A stretch of DNA of 64,000 nucleotides from Chlorocebus sabaeus (taxonomy: Eukaryota; Chordata; Mammalia; Primates; Cercopithecidae), in assembly GCF_047675955.1 (NCBI RefSeq), contig NC_132915.1, forward strand, positions 13,511,766-13,575,765, in the 5' to 3' direction. The position numbers were made by a program, and so were the translations under genes. Below the pieces are notes generated by a model. The model was given only the letters and a program-made list of their open reading frames with translations. It was not told where the DNA came from and did no database searches. Numbering within the stretch: position 1 is the stretch's first letter; every line of letters starts with the position of its first letter. Below are positions 44,862-56,754 of the stretch, piece by piece.

Positions 44862-45790
44862 GTGTGCCAGAGGTCCCCAAGACCAACCCCTGGTTTGATG
44901 ACTCACTAAGAGGATTCACAGGACTCAGCAAATAGTGATAATCATGGCACATTCGTCTATTCTCACGCTGCTATGAAGAAATACCCGAGATTTGGTAGTT
45001 TATACAGAAAGGAGGTTTAATTGACTCGCAACTCCACATGGCTGGGGAGCCCTCAGGAAACTTACAATCATGGTGGAAGGCACCTCTTCACAGTGCAGTA
45101 GGGGAGGGAATGAGTGCCAGCAGGCGAAATGCCAGATGCTTGTAAAACCATCAGATCTTGTGAGAACTCACTCACTATCATGAGAACAGCATGGAGAAAA
45201 CCGACCTCATGCTTCAATTATCCCCGACAGGGTCCCTCACATGACACGTGAGGATTATGGGATTACAGTTCAAGATGAGATTTGGATGGGGACACAAAGC
45301 CAAACGATATCACATGGCTAAGATTTTTTATCCCAAAAGGATGCAAAGCAAAACCAGCAAGGGAAAAGACACATGGAACAAAGTCTGCAGGAAATAGACA
45401 CAGGCTGCTAAAAGTCCTCTCCCGGTGGAATCGCACTGGACATGCTTATCTCTTCCAGCAATAAGCCGTGACAACACTCGTAAAATGTTGTCTACCAGAG
45501 AACCTCAGAAGAGACTTGACACCCAGAGCTTTCATCGGAACTGGTCACATAGGCAACCCTGGCCTAGTAGGTACCAAAATTCCAGACTCCCAGAAGGAAA
45601 GCAGGTATTCTGCATAAACGACATTGTTGGTACAATGTAGGCACTGTGAGCTTCTATTATCAGCTTTGGAAATGGTGGGAATCCCCTCAAATCCAAGTTC
45701 CCTAACACCAGCCAAGGAACAACCTTGCAAGCAGGTCTTTCTAAAGACAGCAACCTTGGGGTTGCTATGTTAAGTGTTTTCTGCAGTAAA
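44862..45790 (-). repeat. ERV1-class LTR, antisense, split by THE1 (MER39-like)
   Basis: Text on both sides of the THE1 LTR reads as one old LTR: 'ggtccccaagaccaacccct' and 'gatgactcactaagaggatt' on the left, then 'ggatgcaaagcaaaaccagc' and 'ctctcccggtggaatcgcac' on the right. The family name is from memory and uncertain. Confidence 0.5.
44948..45312 (-). repeat. THE1-type solo LTR, antisense
   Basis: Starts 'cacattcgtctattctcacg' and ends 'aagccaaacgatatca', the reversed THE1 LTR. The 5-base TSD 'catgg' is perfect at 44943-44947 and 45313-45317. Confidence 0.95.
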
Positions 45791-45854
45791 GGTTATAGGG
45801 TGAAAAAGTAAAGGTAGCTCAACAGTGTCTTTTTTGTCACTATTATCCATTAAG

Positions 45855-46210
45855 TGAGGCTATGGGCTGAGTTGAGTCCTCCCAAAATTCATATGTTGAC
45901 AACCTAACCCCCAATACCTCAGAATGTGACTGTTTTTGGAGACAGTCTTTTTAAAGAGGTAGTTACATTAAAATGAGGTCATTAGAGTGGACCTTAATCC
46001 AATAGGACTGATGTCCTTATGAGAAGCGAAGATTAGAACACAGACACATTCAGGCAGAAGACTGTGTGAAAACACCGAGGGAAGACAGCCCACTACAAGC
46101 CTTAGAAGAAACAGCACTGCAGACACCTTGATCTCAGAATCGTGAGGAAATAAATATATGTTATTTGCCCCACAGTCTGAGGTACTTTGTTATGGCACCA
46201 CTAGCAAACC
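45855..46210 (+). repeat. MaLR-type LTR (MLT1-like)
   Basis: Reads 'cctcccaaaattcatatgtt', 'taatccaataggactgatgt', 'ccttatgagaag', 'gaaataaatatatgttattt' and 'ggtactttgttatggca' in LTR order. It is solo and decayed. Confidence 0.75.
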
Positions 46211-46940
46211 ATCCAAGTTGGCAAAATGGAATCTGAGCTTGGATAACCCACATCAGGTCATTATTTATAACTATTGAAAATGTGGTCATTTTAAAAATAA
46301 CAATAAGTTGCATTTCTTGGATTTCCCCCATACTACATTCACATGCCATGCTGTAGCTAGAACAAGTTGAGGCAGACGGGTTCAGGGCCCCACCCAAACC
46401 CCTTTAGCCAACCCCAGAAGTCACTTCAAACAAATCCTGAATACACCATCAGCCTCCTGGGTCTCTCCACCTCAGAACTGTGTGCAGGTGCCCCGTAGGT
46501 GCCAGACACACCTTAGAGTCAATGTTCCAGAGGTGACCTTCCATTCATGACTTTCCTGTCAGAGGGGACAGGAGTTGGTAGTTTAACACCCTGGTTTCCT
46601 CTTTTCAACAACACAGTTCTGAGGTGCACTCAACAGACTCTGAGACGTCCACACAGAGCTGAGCCCACAGTGGTAAAGTGCTACCAAATGCCCCCTGTGT
46701 TGGTGATTTCCTCAGATCGTTCTCCATTAACGGCTTCTGCCCTCCATGTTATGGATAGAATTGAAGAAAAAACTCAGGGTTTCTCAATGCCAAATCCAAG
46801 AACCTGCTCCATGTGATTAATTAGAAAGCATTTCACCAAAATGTTTTTCCTCAAGTATATTCAGATATATTCTACCCATCCTTTCTTTCTAGACTTTACT
46901 ATCAGTTGTCTCCATTTCAGCCCCTAGTGTGGGTTTATGA
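46211..46940. other. Unassigned low-copy sequence
   Basis: No repeat or exon is recognised. Confidence 0.35.
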
Positions 46941-47045
46941 CCAGGGTACATTGCCTTGTGGTTAAGCATGTGAGTTTTGGAATCAGAGATTCTAGGTTCA
47001 AATCCCACATCCTCCCCTATAGAAGGCCTCTTGGAACTGATGGAG
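46941..47045 (+). repeat. MIR SINE, 5' half
   Basis: Reads 'ttgccttgtggttaagcatg', 'tgagttttggaatcagagat' and 'tctaggttcaaatcc', the tRNA-like MIR head with a recognisable B-box-like 'ggttcaaatcc'. Confidence 0.85.
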
Positions 47046-47534
47046 AAGAACCCGCAGCGTGGCAGCCACAGAGCACGTACTGAATGTATGTGAGGTTCTG
47101 TTATTGTACTATGGGCAAGAGGTTCCATTCCAAGCTAGGGGGAGGGAAGGAAGGTGGGATCCTTCCAAACTGCCGTCTACCTCAGTGACTTTCTCTCTCC
47201 AGCATTGCAGGATGAGAGGCCAAGGAAACGCTGTCCTGAAACCATCCTCACTCTTTTCAAGTGTTCTGCAGAGAGGGCACTCTGCCTTATCTTCTGCATT
47301 CCACCTGGGGCTGCAAGTCCCAGACGCCACTCTGTAAATACCAAGTGCCTCCTAATAACAAAATTCAAAACCTGGGAGGGCAGACAGACCATGAGGAGCA
47401 GGCTGACGAGCACTTTCTGAACCTCTTCAGTTTGTTTATGTCTCCAAGGCCTGCTTTTAGTCTCAGCCAATGTTCATGTAAAAGTTCTCTCTCCACTGGA
47501 GATAATGATGCTTAAAAGACTCATGGCAGGATGG
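47046..47534. other. Unassigned low-copy sequence
   Basis: Several overlapping short frames on both strands (47059-47515) show no domain. I call no gene. Confidence 0.35.
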
Positions 47535-47730
47535 ACTCTGTGGGTGGAGCAGTCAAAAGAGCACAGTTCTGGGGGTCAGAGAGACCCCAATGAAAATCCT
47601 GGCTTTGCCCTTTAATAACTGCTGCTTCTGGGATGTTTCATCTCTTCGCTCAAGCGGAGATGACACTGCCTTCTTCACAGGGCTGCAGCCACAATTATGG
47701 ATGGCAGTGAAAAGGGCTTTGCTCTTCAAC
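47535..47730 (+). repeat. MIR SINE
   Basis: Reads 'gggtggagcagtcaaaagag', 'gtcagagagaccccaatgaa', 'aatcctggctttgccctt', with a decayed core and tail. Confidence 0.65.
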
Positions 47731-50009
47731 TGGCCTAAAGGACTGTTTTTATAACAGATAAATCCCACAACTTAATATTACTTATTTTCAATCTCTCCTA
47801 CTTTAGCCCTGGAGAAATGTTGCTGAAAAGGAACAAAACATCTGATTAGACTTTATCTCTTTTTTAAATCTTTCTTTCTCTCTTTATTTCAGACTTTAAC
47901 TAATGGGAAAGCGGCCACAAGTATGTTGAACAGAAAAGGAGAGGGAACAAAGGGTCTCGATAACCCACAAACTAGACCTGCTATTCTAGGTGGGCTGAAT
48001 TTTGTCCAGCATCAAGCAGACAGACACTCAAAATGAAAAATATGCTTTATTTGTAGATGTCAGCAAAGATTTAATTAGAGGCAGCTTTAAAAACTGGGTG
48101 ATTAGGGTCAAGCCATTTCATTGACACATTAAATAAGACTTACAGTTGAATAGCAGGCCAAAGTTAACTACTTACAACTACCAATATGTACGAAATCTGG
48201 GTAGATGAGACTGCTGGTGTTACTCAATATCTATTCTCTTCTTCCACAGCAAGAGAATTTTTAGCTGAGCATATGACCTTCCAGAATAATAACTGCATTT
48301 CTTACCCTCTCTTGCAGATAGGTATGGTCAAGTTATTAAGTTCCGGGCAAAGAAATGTAAGAAGAAATGGTGTATGCAACATCACAGAAGTGTCCTTAAA
48401 GGGAAGCTTTTTTCCCTCCTTTCTGCTGGCTGGAATGGGGACATGATGGCTTGAACTGGAGAAGCCACTCAATGTTCCCTGGTATTACGAATAATCACAC
48501 CAGCCCCTAGACCATTTACTCAGACTTTCACATGAAAAAAATAAATTTCCATCTTTTTTCCATCACTCATTATTTTGGATTTTCTGTTGCTCACAGTTGA
48601 TTCTAATCCTAATTCAGTCTGGGTGGCATGACTACACAATTAGTTGTGAATTGTTGAATTTCTTGATTTTTCTAATGCATCAAAATCAGGCATTAAAATG
48701 CATTGGCTTGGTTTTCTGTATTTGTTGTTTCTGCTATTAACAGAAGTCCTGCTTTATGAAGCAACAGGAACTGCCTTGGTTATTGTTTATATAAAATTTG
48801 CTTTGCATGTACAAAAATCTCATTTATCTTGCCATCGGATACTTGGTAGATTTGGGTGTTTAATGGATCTTTGTTACCAAATATTTTTTCCCTCATTGTA
48901 TACAGATGCTGCCCTTGGGCTATCGCCATCCTTCCTAACAAACAAAAATCCTCAAATGATATTTCCAGGTTTTTTATTGAGGATGGGGGTGGTGACGGAT
49001 AGCTCATCTCCCCGAAGTCATCCAGTAACCCAATTCTACAAACACTTTTTTTTTTTTTTTTTTTTTTTTGCTATTTGGATCAGGGCTCCATCTCCTCATT
49101 CCTCTCCTTTGTTTTGTTTTATTTTATTTTTTGCTTTTTTGCAACAGAAACAGAAATCTGAATTACATCAATAAAATAGAAAAACAGAGAGTGTCTGCCT
49201 GTCTTCCCCCTGTCCCTCTCTTCCTTCTTTTTTTTTTTTTTTTTTTTTTTTTTTTCCTCTCTATTGACTTTGAGTGAAATATCCCTTTGTAAGACTAAGG
49301 AAATAAATGAACTTTTGGGAGGAAGAAGATCCAAATACATAAAACTTTGCGTAATCTCTCAAGGGCTGGTGAGCACCTGGGAGTCTTTTCAGGAACCTTG
49401 AATTAAGAACCGGTATCCTTGAGTTTATTCCAGAAAGTTGGAAGCGCTCCAGTTTACAGGTAACCTCAAGCTCTAATACAATTGTCCCCCATTCACACTC
49501 TCCGTTTGTAACTTGTCAAATACCCGAATACCACTACTTTCCACTTAGGTTTAAATTGACTCACTTTTAGAACTTAAGCTTCACTAATATCCATGAAATT
49601 ACAGATACGGTGTGCAATTTATATTTTTTTCTAACACATGTTAAAATACAGGGCCATTAAAATAAAAGTATGTGCCCATGTGCCATTGTTTTAGGTTGGG
49701 TTGAGGCTAGGACTAAGTACAAATCATCTATTTGAGAGGTGTTCCCAAGAAGCACCACTAGGGGGCTGGAGAAATAAGCGTGAAGAAAGGAAAGTCAGTC
49801 CAGGGAGCATTATGGGCTCTGGGGTTGCATCCCTGGGGACCTCCTGGGAGAGCTGGAGAATGAGTCTCAGAGTTTTACCCACCAACTTCCCTTCGTCATT
49901 CTTTGAAAACTACTCCCGTGGATGTGACCATTAACTCCCCACCACTGCAGGCCTGCTGTGGAGGTGGGCAAGCCAGTTCCTGCAATCTGAGTTACAGGCA
50001 TTTGCAGTA
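47731..50009. other. Repeat-poor sequence with poly(T) runs; candidate conserved block 47880-48180
   Basis: Bases 47880-48180 are repeat-free with 'gatttaattagaggcagc' and could be conserved noncoding DNA. Bases 48250-48460 look like an old dispersed repeat I cannot name. T-runs lie at about 49046-49069 and 49228-49255. No exon is supported. Confidence 0.35.
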
Positions 50010-50025
50010 AGAAGCCATCAGCACA

Positions 50026-50331
50026 GGCCGGGAGAGGTGGCTCACGCCTGTAATCCCAGCACTTTGGGAGGCCGAGGCGGGCGGATCACGAGGTCAAGAG
50101 ATCAAGACCATCCTGGCCAACATGGTGAAACCCTGTCTGTACTAAAAATACAAAAAAGTAGCTGGGCGTGGTGGCGCATGCTGGTAGTCCCAGCTACTCG
50201 GGAGGGTGAGGCAGGAGGATCGCTTGAACCCGGGAAGCGGAGGTTGCAGTGAGCCGAGATCGCACCACTGCACTCCAACCTGGTGACAGAGCGAGATTCC
50301 ATCTCAAAAAACAAACCAACCAACCAAAAAC
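50026..50331 (+). mobile_element. AluY-like, sense, full length
   Basis: Contains the AluY-type 'gatcacgaggtcaagagatc' and few CpG losses, making it the youngest-looking Alu here. It ends in a (CCAA)n-modified tail. The 14-base TSD 'agaagccatcagca' is perfect at 50010-50023 and 50332-50345. Confidence 0.95.
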
Positions 50332-50411
50332 AGAAGCCATCAGCATAGCAAGGAACAGCAAGTGCCTAGGTAGTTTGCTTAGGTCACTAACCACATCTGC
50401 TTCAACTACCC

Positions 50412-50495
50412 AACACATCTTGCATCCCACCATTAGGATAACACACCTTGCATCCCACCATTAGGATAACACATCTTGTGTCCCACCATTAGGAT
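50412..50495. repeat. 28-bp minisatellite, three copies
   Basis: Three adjacent 28-base units (50412, 50440, 50468) share 'tcccaccattaggat'. The last copy differs at 'tgtgtccc'. There are no spacers, so it is not a CRISPR-like array. Confidence 0.95.
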
Positions 50496-50834
50496 ATATG
50501 CTGCATGTTGGACAATCCCATGCAAATGACCTGAAACCAATGTTGTTTAGTATAAGAGGACAATTATGGTCAAGTGGAGTAGGCATCTAGCTACTTATTA
50601 TAATTTTTTAATGTCAGAAAACGTCTCCTCCACAAATAGATCTCCTTTTGAAACTCCTCCCCTCCACTTCATCCTTTCTTCTCAAAGTAAGGTGCTAAAA
50701 TATTTTTTGCAGCAAATGTTATCTGGGAAGAATAAAATGTTAAGTCATTAGCAGCCAACAGTTTAGATGTCATTAGCTTAACAGATGAGATAAAGCTGCA
50801 AGGTTCTAGCTAATATTTGTAATTATTTATATCA

Positions 50835-50990
50835 CATTTGCCTTCCCCACTGAGAGCGTAAATCCCACAGGGGCAGAAGCCAAGTCTGTTCTGTTCACTG
50901 CTGCTTTCTCAGAACTTAATATTGTGCCCAGTACAGAGCAGTCCTCAGTCAACGTTTATTAAATGAATGGATAGAGGAATAAATAGAAAG
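50835..50990 (+). repeat. L2 LINE 3' end
   Basis: Reads 'cttccccactgagagcgtaa', 'cacaggggcagaagccaagt', 'attgtgcccagtacagagca' and 'caacgtttattaaatgaatg', the characteristic L2 tail. Confidence 0.88.
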
Positions 50991-51455
50991 TAAGAGATAT
51001 AGCAGATTTTGATGGAAGAAGAGAAAAGGGGGAAAAAAGCTTGTACTTTTCTTAAACTGGCAGAAATTATAAGTGGAAGGCAGGTGGCACAGGAGGAAGA
51101 CATCAAAGAACTTGGTAGAGTCTTTACAAGAAAGTTTGCCTATTTCAACTCAAACACCAAAAAATAATTCAGGAAATAAAATCTTGTATCTCACCTTCAT
51201 GGCACAAAACATTTCTAAATATTAGAAAATGCTGTTGGAACAACTCAGTGACATTGTTTTCATTAAATGTCACAATCTTGATTTATGTGCTACATCTTTG
51301 TGAACTCTGGAAAATTTTAGGATGACTAAAAAAAGATATGATAAATTAAATTCCTCTACTGATTCAGCCTATATATACTGGGCGCTTAATCAAATCACCA
51401 TATAAAGGAGGTGGTGGAGGAGCTCTCTGAGCAGGCTTTGCGTGGGAAACCCTGC
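50991..51455. other. Unassigned low-copy sequence
   Basis: AT-rich with no recognised family or exon. Confidence 0.35.
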
Positions 51456-51575
51456 AGATGCTATTTAAAGATAGATTCCTCGATCCCATCCTACATCTCT
51501 AATCAGAATCTCCAGGGGTTGCACGTGGAAATCTGAACTGTTAAACACCCTGTGTGATTTGAATGCAGGCAATCA
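51456..51575. mobile_element. MER5/MER20-type hAT fragment
   Basis: Reads 'gattcctcgatcccatccta', 'ctaatcagaatctccagggg' and 'atttgaatgcaggcaat', the mid part of a MER5A/MER20-like element. Confidence 0.55.
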
Positions 51576-52275
51576 TTGCAGGTCACTCAACCCACATTCG
51601 GGGATCCTTGCTACAGAGGATGCAAAGATGCTGCTGCTGCCATTTTCATCAAGGAGTTTGCAATCTCAAGTGGAATTTTAAGACATAGATAAAAGTAACA
51701 AAATATAAATTAGATGACAAGTATGGCAGATCATTGACATTCTCTCAGGGAGACTTCATCTGGGGAGCCGGATTTGATCTAGATCATGACAGATAAACAG
51801 ATGTACGATACAGAGGCCAGAAGTGGGGGTAAGTGGATTTGAGGAAAGAATTTGGTGAACTTCTAAAACTAAACAAGAAGTCTGTTTTCATTATTGTAAG
51901 ATCATAGACACTGAAAGAGACCTTTGAGATGCTGAACCTCTGTTCACAAGGAAGGAAGGGCTCTGAGGGATAAAGACAGCAGTACTGAGGGCACGCACTG
52001 AACTCCCAGGCCCAAGCTCTCCACCCCGCCTCCCCACCTCCTGTTGGTCTGGCCACAGAGTTAGGAATGTGTTTCTGTTACTCCGAGGGACTACTTGGCT
52101 CATGTCCCAGAGCATGCACTGCCATATGGGACCAGGTGTCAGGAAGGGCCTCCTGGGGGCCAAGCAGACCATAGGGCCAGCTGGCAGGCTTTCCACCTCT
52201 CAACAAGGCCCTGTTTCCCTCTGTCCTGTCACTCACAGAAGTTCCAGGGACAACAATGTTGGGGAAGGTGAGAAG

Positions 52276-52276
<1 letters not shown>
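51576..52276. other. Unassigned low-copy sequence
   Basis: No repeat or exon is recognised. The right part (51950-52270) is moderately GC-rich. Confidence 0.35.
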
Positions 52277-52309
<33 letters not shown>

Positions 52310-52322
52310 TACGCACGCACAC
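52277..52322. repeat. (CA)n microsatellite
   Basis: Fifteen or so CA units followed by 'aaatacgcacgcacac'. It is likely length-polymorphic. Confidence 0.95.
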
Positions 52323-52965
52323 CCCCTCAGTGAATGAGTAACTGCAGAGGCATTGAGACACCGCCATTGCCCAGGCTGGAGTCACGTACCAGGGACTTTC
52401 TGTCAGAGGCTTCGCATATTTGGGCTTGTGACAAACTGCACGTGCTCGTCCACATTTACCAGCAAGAATCTAATGGGCCTAGCTCTTCAGTAGTGCCAGG
52501 CCATCGGGACACACGAGCGGGGGCCCACCAGTGAGCACCATGTGTCCCGGCCAATGAGGGCTATTCTTGGAGATAGAAAAGCCCCTTGATCCAACTTGGC
52601 TCCTCTGATTTAAGGCATTGCTGAGCTGACAGTGGTTGCACTTCTACAAACTGTAAAGACTCAGCGAAATTCTTAAAGTAAGACTTGTATTCAAATGTAA
52701 CATTAAAGAAAAAAAAGTTCACAAATTGTAAGCAAATCATGTAACCAGCCCTCAGAACTAAGAAACAGAACAATATCAGCACCCTAGGCTAATCACTAGG
52801 ATGATTTCCAGCACAATTTACTAGTCTTGCCTGTTTTTGAACTGTATCTCAAATGAATCATATTAATACATTATATTTTATCTTCAACATTTATGATAGG
52901 TGAATGGTTAACAAGAAATTGCCTGCAAAGTTCCCTGCAAGTTTAAAGAACTAAAAGAGTAAAAA
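52323..52965. other. Unassigned low-copy sequence
   Basis: No repeat family or exon is recognised. Confidence 0.35.
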
Positions 52966-52967
52966 TA

Positions 52968-53952
52968 CAGTCATGTGCCACATCATGATGTTTCAGGCAA
53001 GGACAAACCGCATATACAAAAGGGTGGTTCCATAAGATTCGAATGAAGCTGGAACATTCCTATTGCTCAGTGCCATCATAGCTGTCATATTTAAAAACAA
53101 ACGTTAACTGTAAAAACAGTCTCGGGCAGGTTCTTCAGAAGGTATTCTGGAAGAAGGCATTGTTATCACAGGAGATGACAGTCTCCATGTGGGTTATTGC
53201 CCCTGAAGGTTTTCCAGTGGGGCAAGATGTGGAGGTGGAAGACAGTGATATTGATGATCCTCACCCTGTGTAGACCTAGGCTAATGTGTGTGTTTGTGTC
53301 TTCACTCTTAATGAAGAAGTTTAAAAAGTGAAACAATATTAATACAAGAAAAGCTTATAAAATAAGCATATAAAGAAAGAAAGTATTTTTGGACAGCTAT
53401 ACTATGTGTTTGTGTTTTACCCTAAGTGTTCTTACAAAAGAGTCCAAAAATTTTAAAGTTTATAAAGTAAAAAGTTACAGCAAACTAAAGTTAACGTCTT
53501 ACTGAGGAAAAACATTTTTGTAAGTTTAGTATAACTTAAGTGTGCAGTATTTATAAAGTCTACAGTAATGTACTGTCATGCCTTAGGCCTTCACATTCAC
53601 TCACCACTCACTCACTGACTCACCCAGAGCAACCTCCAGTCCTGCAAGCTCCATGCATGATAAGTGCCTTATATAGATGTACCATTTTTTATGTTTTATA
53701 CCATATGTTTACTGTATCTCTTCTACGTTTAGATATACAAATACTTAACCATTGAGTTACAGATGCCTATAGTATTCAGTATGTAACATGCTGTACAGGT
53801 TTGCAGCCTGGGTGCAATAGGCTGTATCATACCACCTAGGTGTGTAGTAGGCTCTACCAGCTAGGTTTGTGTAAGCTCATTCTATGATGTTCCTAAACAA
53901 TACAATTGCCTGACTGTGCATCACATATCCCCCATGAAGTGACATATGACTA
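52968..53952. mobile_element. Tigger2-type (MER8-related) DNA transposon, nonautonomous
   Basis: Ends 'cagtcatgtgccacatcatg' and, reversed, 'tagtcatatgtcacttcatg', with TA at 52966-52967 and 53953-53954. The interior has 'tcctgcaagctccatgcatg' and 'taacatgctgtacaggtttg', matching Tigger2. At 985 bp it is internally deleted, and no transposase frame remains. Confidence 0.85.
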
Positions 53953-54765
53953 TATTTAACAACAGAGTTTATTCTAGTGTAGGCTAGGAGAGTTGTTTGG
54001 CTCAGACTTCACTCTCAGGAAGAATCTCAAATTTAGATCTTTGACATCATCTCCAAATGATGTTAATGTACATTTAGAGATAGACACACCGACAGGGCTG
54101 GAACATTAGGCCCATCATACAATTTTAAAACCCTGTTCCATTTCTGGACTACATCTTCTATCATGAATTATTATAAAGAAATCGTACTATTGCCTGATGA
54201 ATTCAAAATTACACTACCTTGAATTTTTGTGTTAAAAGTACTAAATATTCAAATGCAAACAATATATACTATATATACTGGTATTCTGGTAACCTTTTGT
54301 TGGCTTTCTCCATTTTTAATGTATTAAAGTCAAAAAATTAGAAGTGGTACAGGCTTCACTTAACTTCTAAACAAGGCCCTGCTTAGTGACATCTGGGGCG
54401 TTTTTGTTGCCAGGCTCACGGGAAGGGCATGTGCTGCCAACAGAGCCCCCAAAGCTGGAGAAATAAGGAGAATGGCTGGGAAGGAACTGATCCCGTCCCC
54501 TTCCTAACAAGTCCCTGCCAGTAAGAAGTCACTTTGTAGTCCTTCATTTATTTATTTTTTATGACTATTATAAAAATAAGTTCCTATAGTACTTGGAAAG
54601 ATATTTATGAATCTTCTTACTTTTAATTTAATGGGTCATCAGATTTTCATCTTTGCCAAATCCCCTTTATGCCTTCAGTTTTTGCCCATGTTTCATTAAT
54701 GTCTAGATACACAAGTGCGCTTTCCTTCTGAAATGTCGCACCACGCCGCCGCCACCTCTGGGGTG
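53953..54765. other. Unassigned low-copy sequence
   Basis: AT-rich with no recognised family or exon. Confidence 0.35.
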
Positions 54766-54935
54766 TATTTCTCAATGTGAGTTCCGTAGATCGCCTTCGC
54801 CAGACGGACCCAGGGTGCTTGTTCCTCATGCACATTCCTGACCTACCCCAGCTCTCCTGAAGCAGAACTTCTAGAGATAGGGCCCAGGAATACGCATCTT
54901 AGGTTCAACACATGCAGCTTCTGCATCACCATATG
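54766..54935. mobile_element. MER5/MER20-type hAT fragment
   Basis: Reads 'tttctcaatgtgagttccgt', 'cctgaagcagaacttctaga' and 'gggcccaggaatacgcatct', consistent with MER5A/MER20. Confidence 0.6.
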
Positions 54936-54949
54936 TTCCTCCCTTAAGG

Positions 54950-55285
54950 CAGCGGTCCCCAACTTTTTTGGCACAAGGGACCAGTTTCGTGGAAGACAAT
55001 TTTTCCATGCACAGGTTTGGGGGATGGTTTCGGGATGAAACTGTTCTACCTTGGATCATCAAGCATTAGATTCTCATAAGGAGCAACCAACCTAGATTCC
55101 TCACATGTGCAGTTCACAATAGGGTCCGCGCTCCCATGAGAATCTAATGCCATTGCTGATCTGGCAGGAGGCGGGCCTCAGGAAGTAACGCTCACTAGCC
55201 CGCCACTCACCTCCTGCTGTGCAACCGGGTTCCTAACAGACCACAGACGGGCACCCGTCCATAGCCTGGAGGTTGGGGACCCCTA
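54950..55285. mobile_element. MER1-type hAT-Charlie element
   Basis: Starts 'cagcggtccccaactttttt' and ends 'tggaggttggggaccccta', the MER1/Charlie3 ends. An 8-base TSD 'ccttaagg' (54942-54949) and 'ttttaagg' (55286-55293) agrees with hAT insertion. It is nonautonomous. Confidence 0.9.
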
Positions 55286-55447
55286 TTTTAAGGAACTGCC
55301 TAGATTTCTGCCTTTCTAAAAATATTCATTAACGTATTTTAGTAGCCTGCATCCCCAGCTTACGTGCAGATCCACTATTGATAGGAAAACCGCATTGGAG
55401 CTAATAATGCTCAGAGAAGCAGTTAAATGTGAAGGTTGAAAGCTTGA

Positions 55448-56070
55448 TGCCTTGTTTAAGATCCAGCTCAGTTACAACCTGGCAGCATGTCCTGGAAACT
55501 CAACCTCTCTAAGCCTCGGTTTCTCACCTGTAAAATGGGAAAACGACAGCACCGCTGTGGTTTGGACCTCTGTCCCCTTCAAACTTCATGTTGAAATTTG
55601 ATCCCAGGTGTTGGAGGTGGGGCCTAACCGCAGGTGTTCAAGTCGTGAGGATGGATCCCACATGAATAGATTAATGTCCTCCCTCTTAGGTGAGTGAGTT
55701 TTCACCCTACTATTAATAGTTCTTGCAGAACTTGTTAAAAAGAGCTGAGTATCTCCTCTCCTCTCTCATTTCCGCTCTCTCCATGTGATCTCCGTACACA
55801 CCGGCTCCCCTTTGCCTTCTGCCATGAGCGGAAGCAGTCGGAGGCTCTCACCAGAGGCAGATGCCAATCCTGAACTTTCCAGCCATCAGAATAACGAGCC
55901 AAATAAACCTTTTTTCTTTGTAAATTATCTAGCTCCAGATATTTCTTTGTAGTAACACAAAACAGACTAAGACAAATACCTAACTCATAGAGTCCTTGTG
56001 AGAATTAATGTTCATTAAACATTTAGAGTATGTCTGACATGCAATAAACCCTCAATAAGTAGTCCCTATT
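55448..56070 (+). repeat. MIR SINE split by an MST LTR
   Basis: The left half (55448-55552) has 'cctctctaagcctcggtttc' and 'tcacctgtaaaatgggaaa'. The right half (55975-56070) has 'ctcatagagtccttgtgaga' and 'gcaataaaccctcaataag'. The halves rejoin across the LTR. Confidence 0.8.
55553..55974 (+). repeat. MST-type solo LTR inside MIR
   Basis: From 'cgctgtggtttggacctctg' to 'aaaacagactaagaca', with 'gttggaggtggggcctaac' and 'gagccaaataaacctt' in between. TSD is weak ('agcac' left, 'aatac' right). Confidence 0.9.
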
Positions 56071-56189
56071 CTAATCTTTATGACTACTTGCAATTTAGGC
56101 TTTTAAAGTAAATATTAAAATTACACAGTAACACCTGATATTCAAGCAGTGTAACCAGATTTTAAAGTTTTATTAAAAAATGAAATAGT

Positions 56190-56489
56190 GGCCAGGCACG
56201 TTGACTCATTCCTGTATTCCTAGCACTTTGGGAGGCTGAGAGGGGCAGATCACTTGAGATTAGGAGTTCGAGACCAGCCTGGCCAACATGGCGAAACCCC
56301 GTCTCTACTAAAAATACAAAAAAAAAAAAAAAAAAAAAATTAGCTGGGCGTAGTGGCGCATGCCTGTAATCTCAGCTACTCGGGAGGCTGAGGCAGAAGA
56401 ATCGCTTGAACACAGGAGGCGGAGGTTGCAGTGAGCCAAGATCGCACCATTGCACTCCAGCCTGAGGCACAAGGGCGAAATTTCGTCTC
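56190..56489 (+). mobile_element. Alu (AluS-type) with expanded middle A-tract
   Basis: A complete dimer. The linker between arms has grown to 22 A residues at 56318-56339. The 3' end passes into a purine microsatellite. Confidence 0.95.
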
Positions 56490-56587
56490 AAAAAAAAAGA
56501 AAGAGGAAAGGAGGGAGAGGAGAGGAGAGGAGAGGAGAGAAGAGGAAGAGAAGAGGAAAAGAAAAGAAAAGAAAAGAAAAGAAAAAA
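56490..56587 (+). repeat. Purine microsatellite grown from an Alu tail
   Basis: (A)n, then (GGAGA)n near 56508-56540, then (GAAAA)n near 56556-56587. The position directly after the Alu shows it derives from the poly(A) tail. Confidence 0.93.
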
Positions 56588-56754
56588 GTAGCATCCAAAG
56601 CTTACACACACGTAAGCTAACACTTGTCTATACTGCTCCTGGGAAATGTACCAGGATCCTCCAGGAAAACAACTTGGCCATAGGTAGCAAGAGTCTTCCA
56701 AGTTGATTTCCTGGGTATAGGTCTCACATATACATTGTTAAATTGACCCATGGG

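Noticed and set aside
50412..50495. Short regularly spaced repeats that could suggest a CRISPR array
   Set aside because: The units are directly adjacent with no spacers and the DNA is clearly primate.
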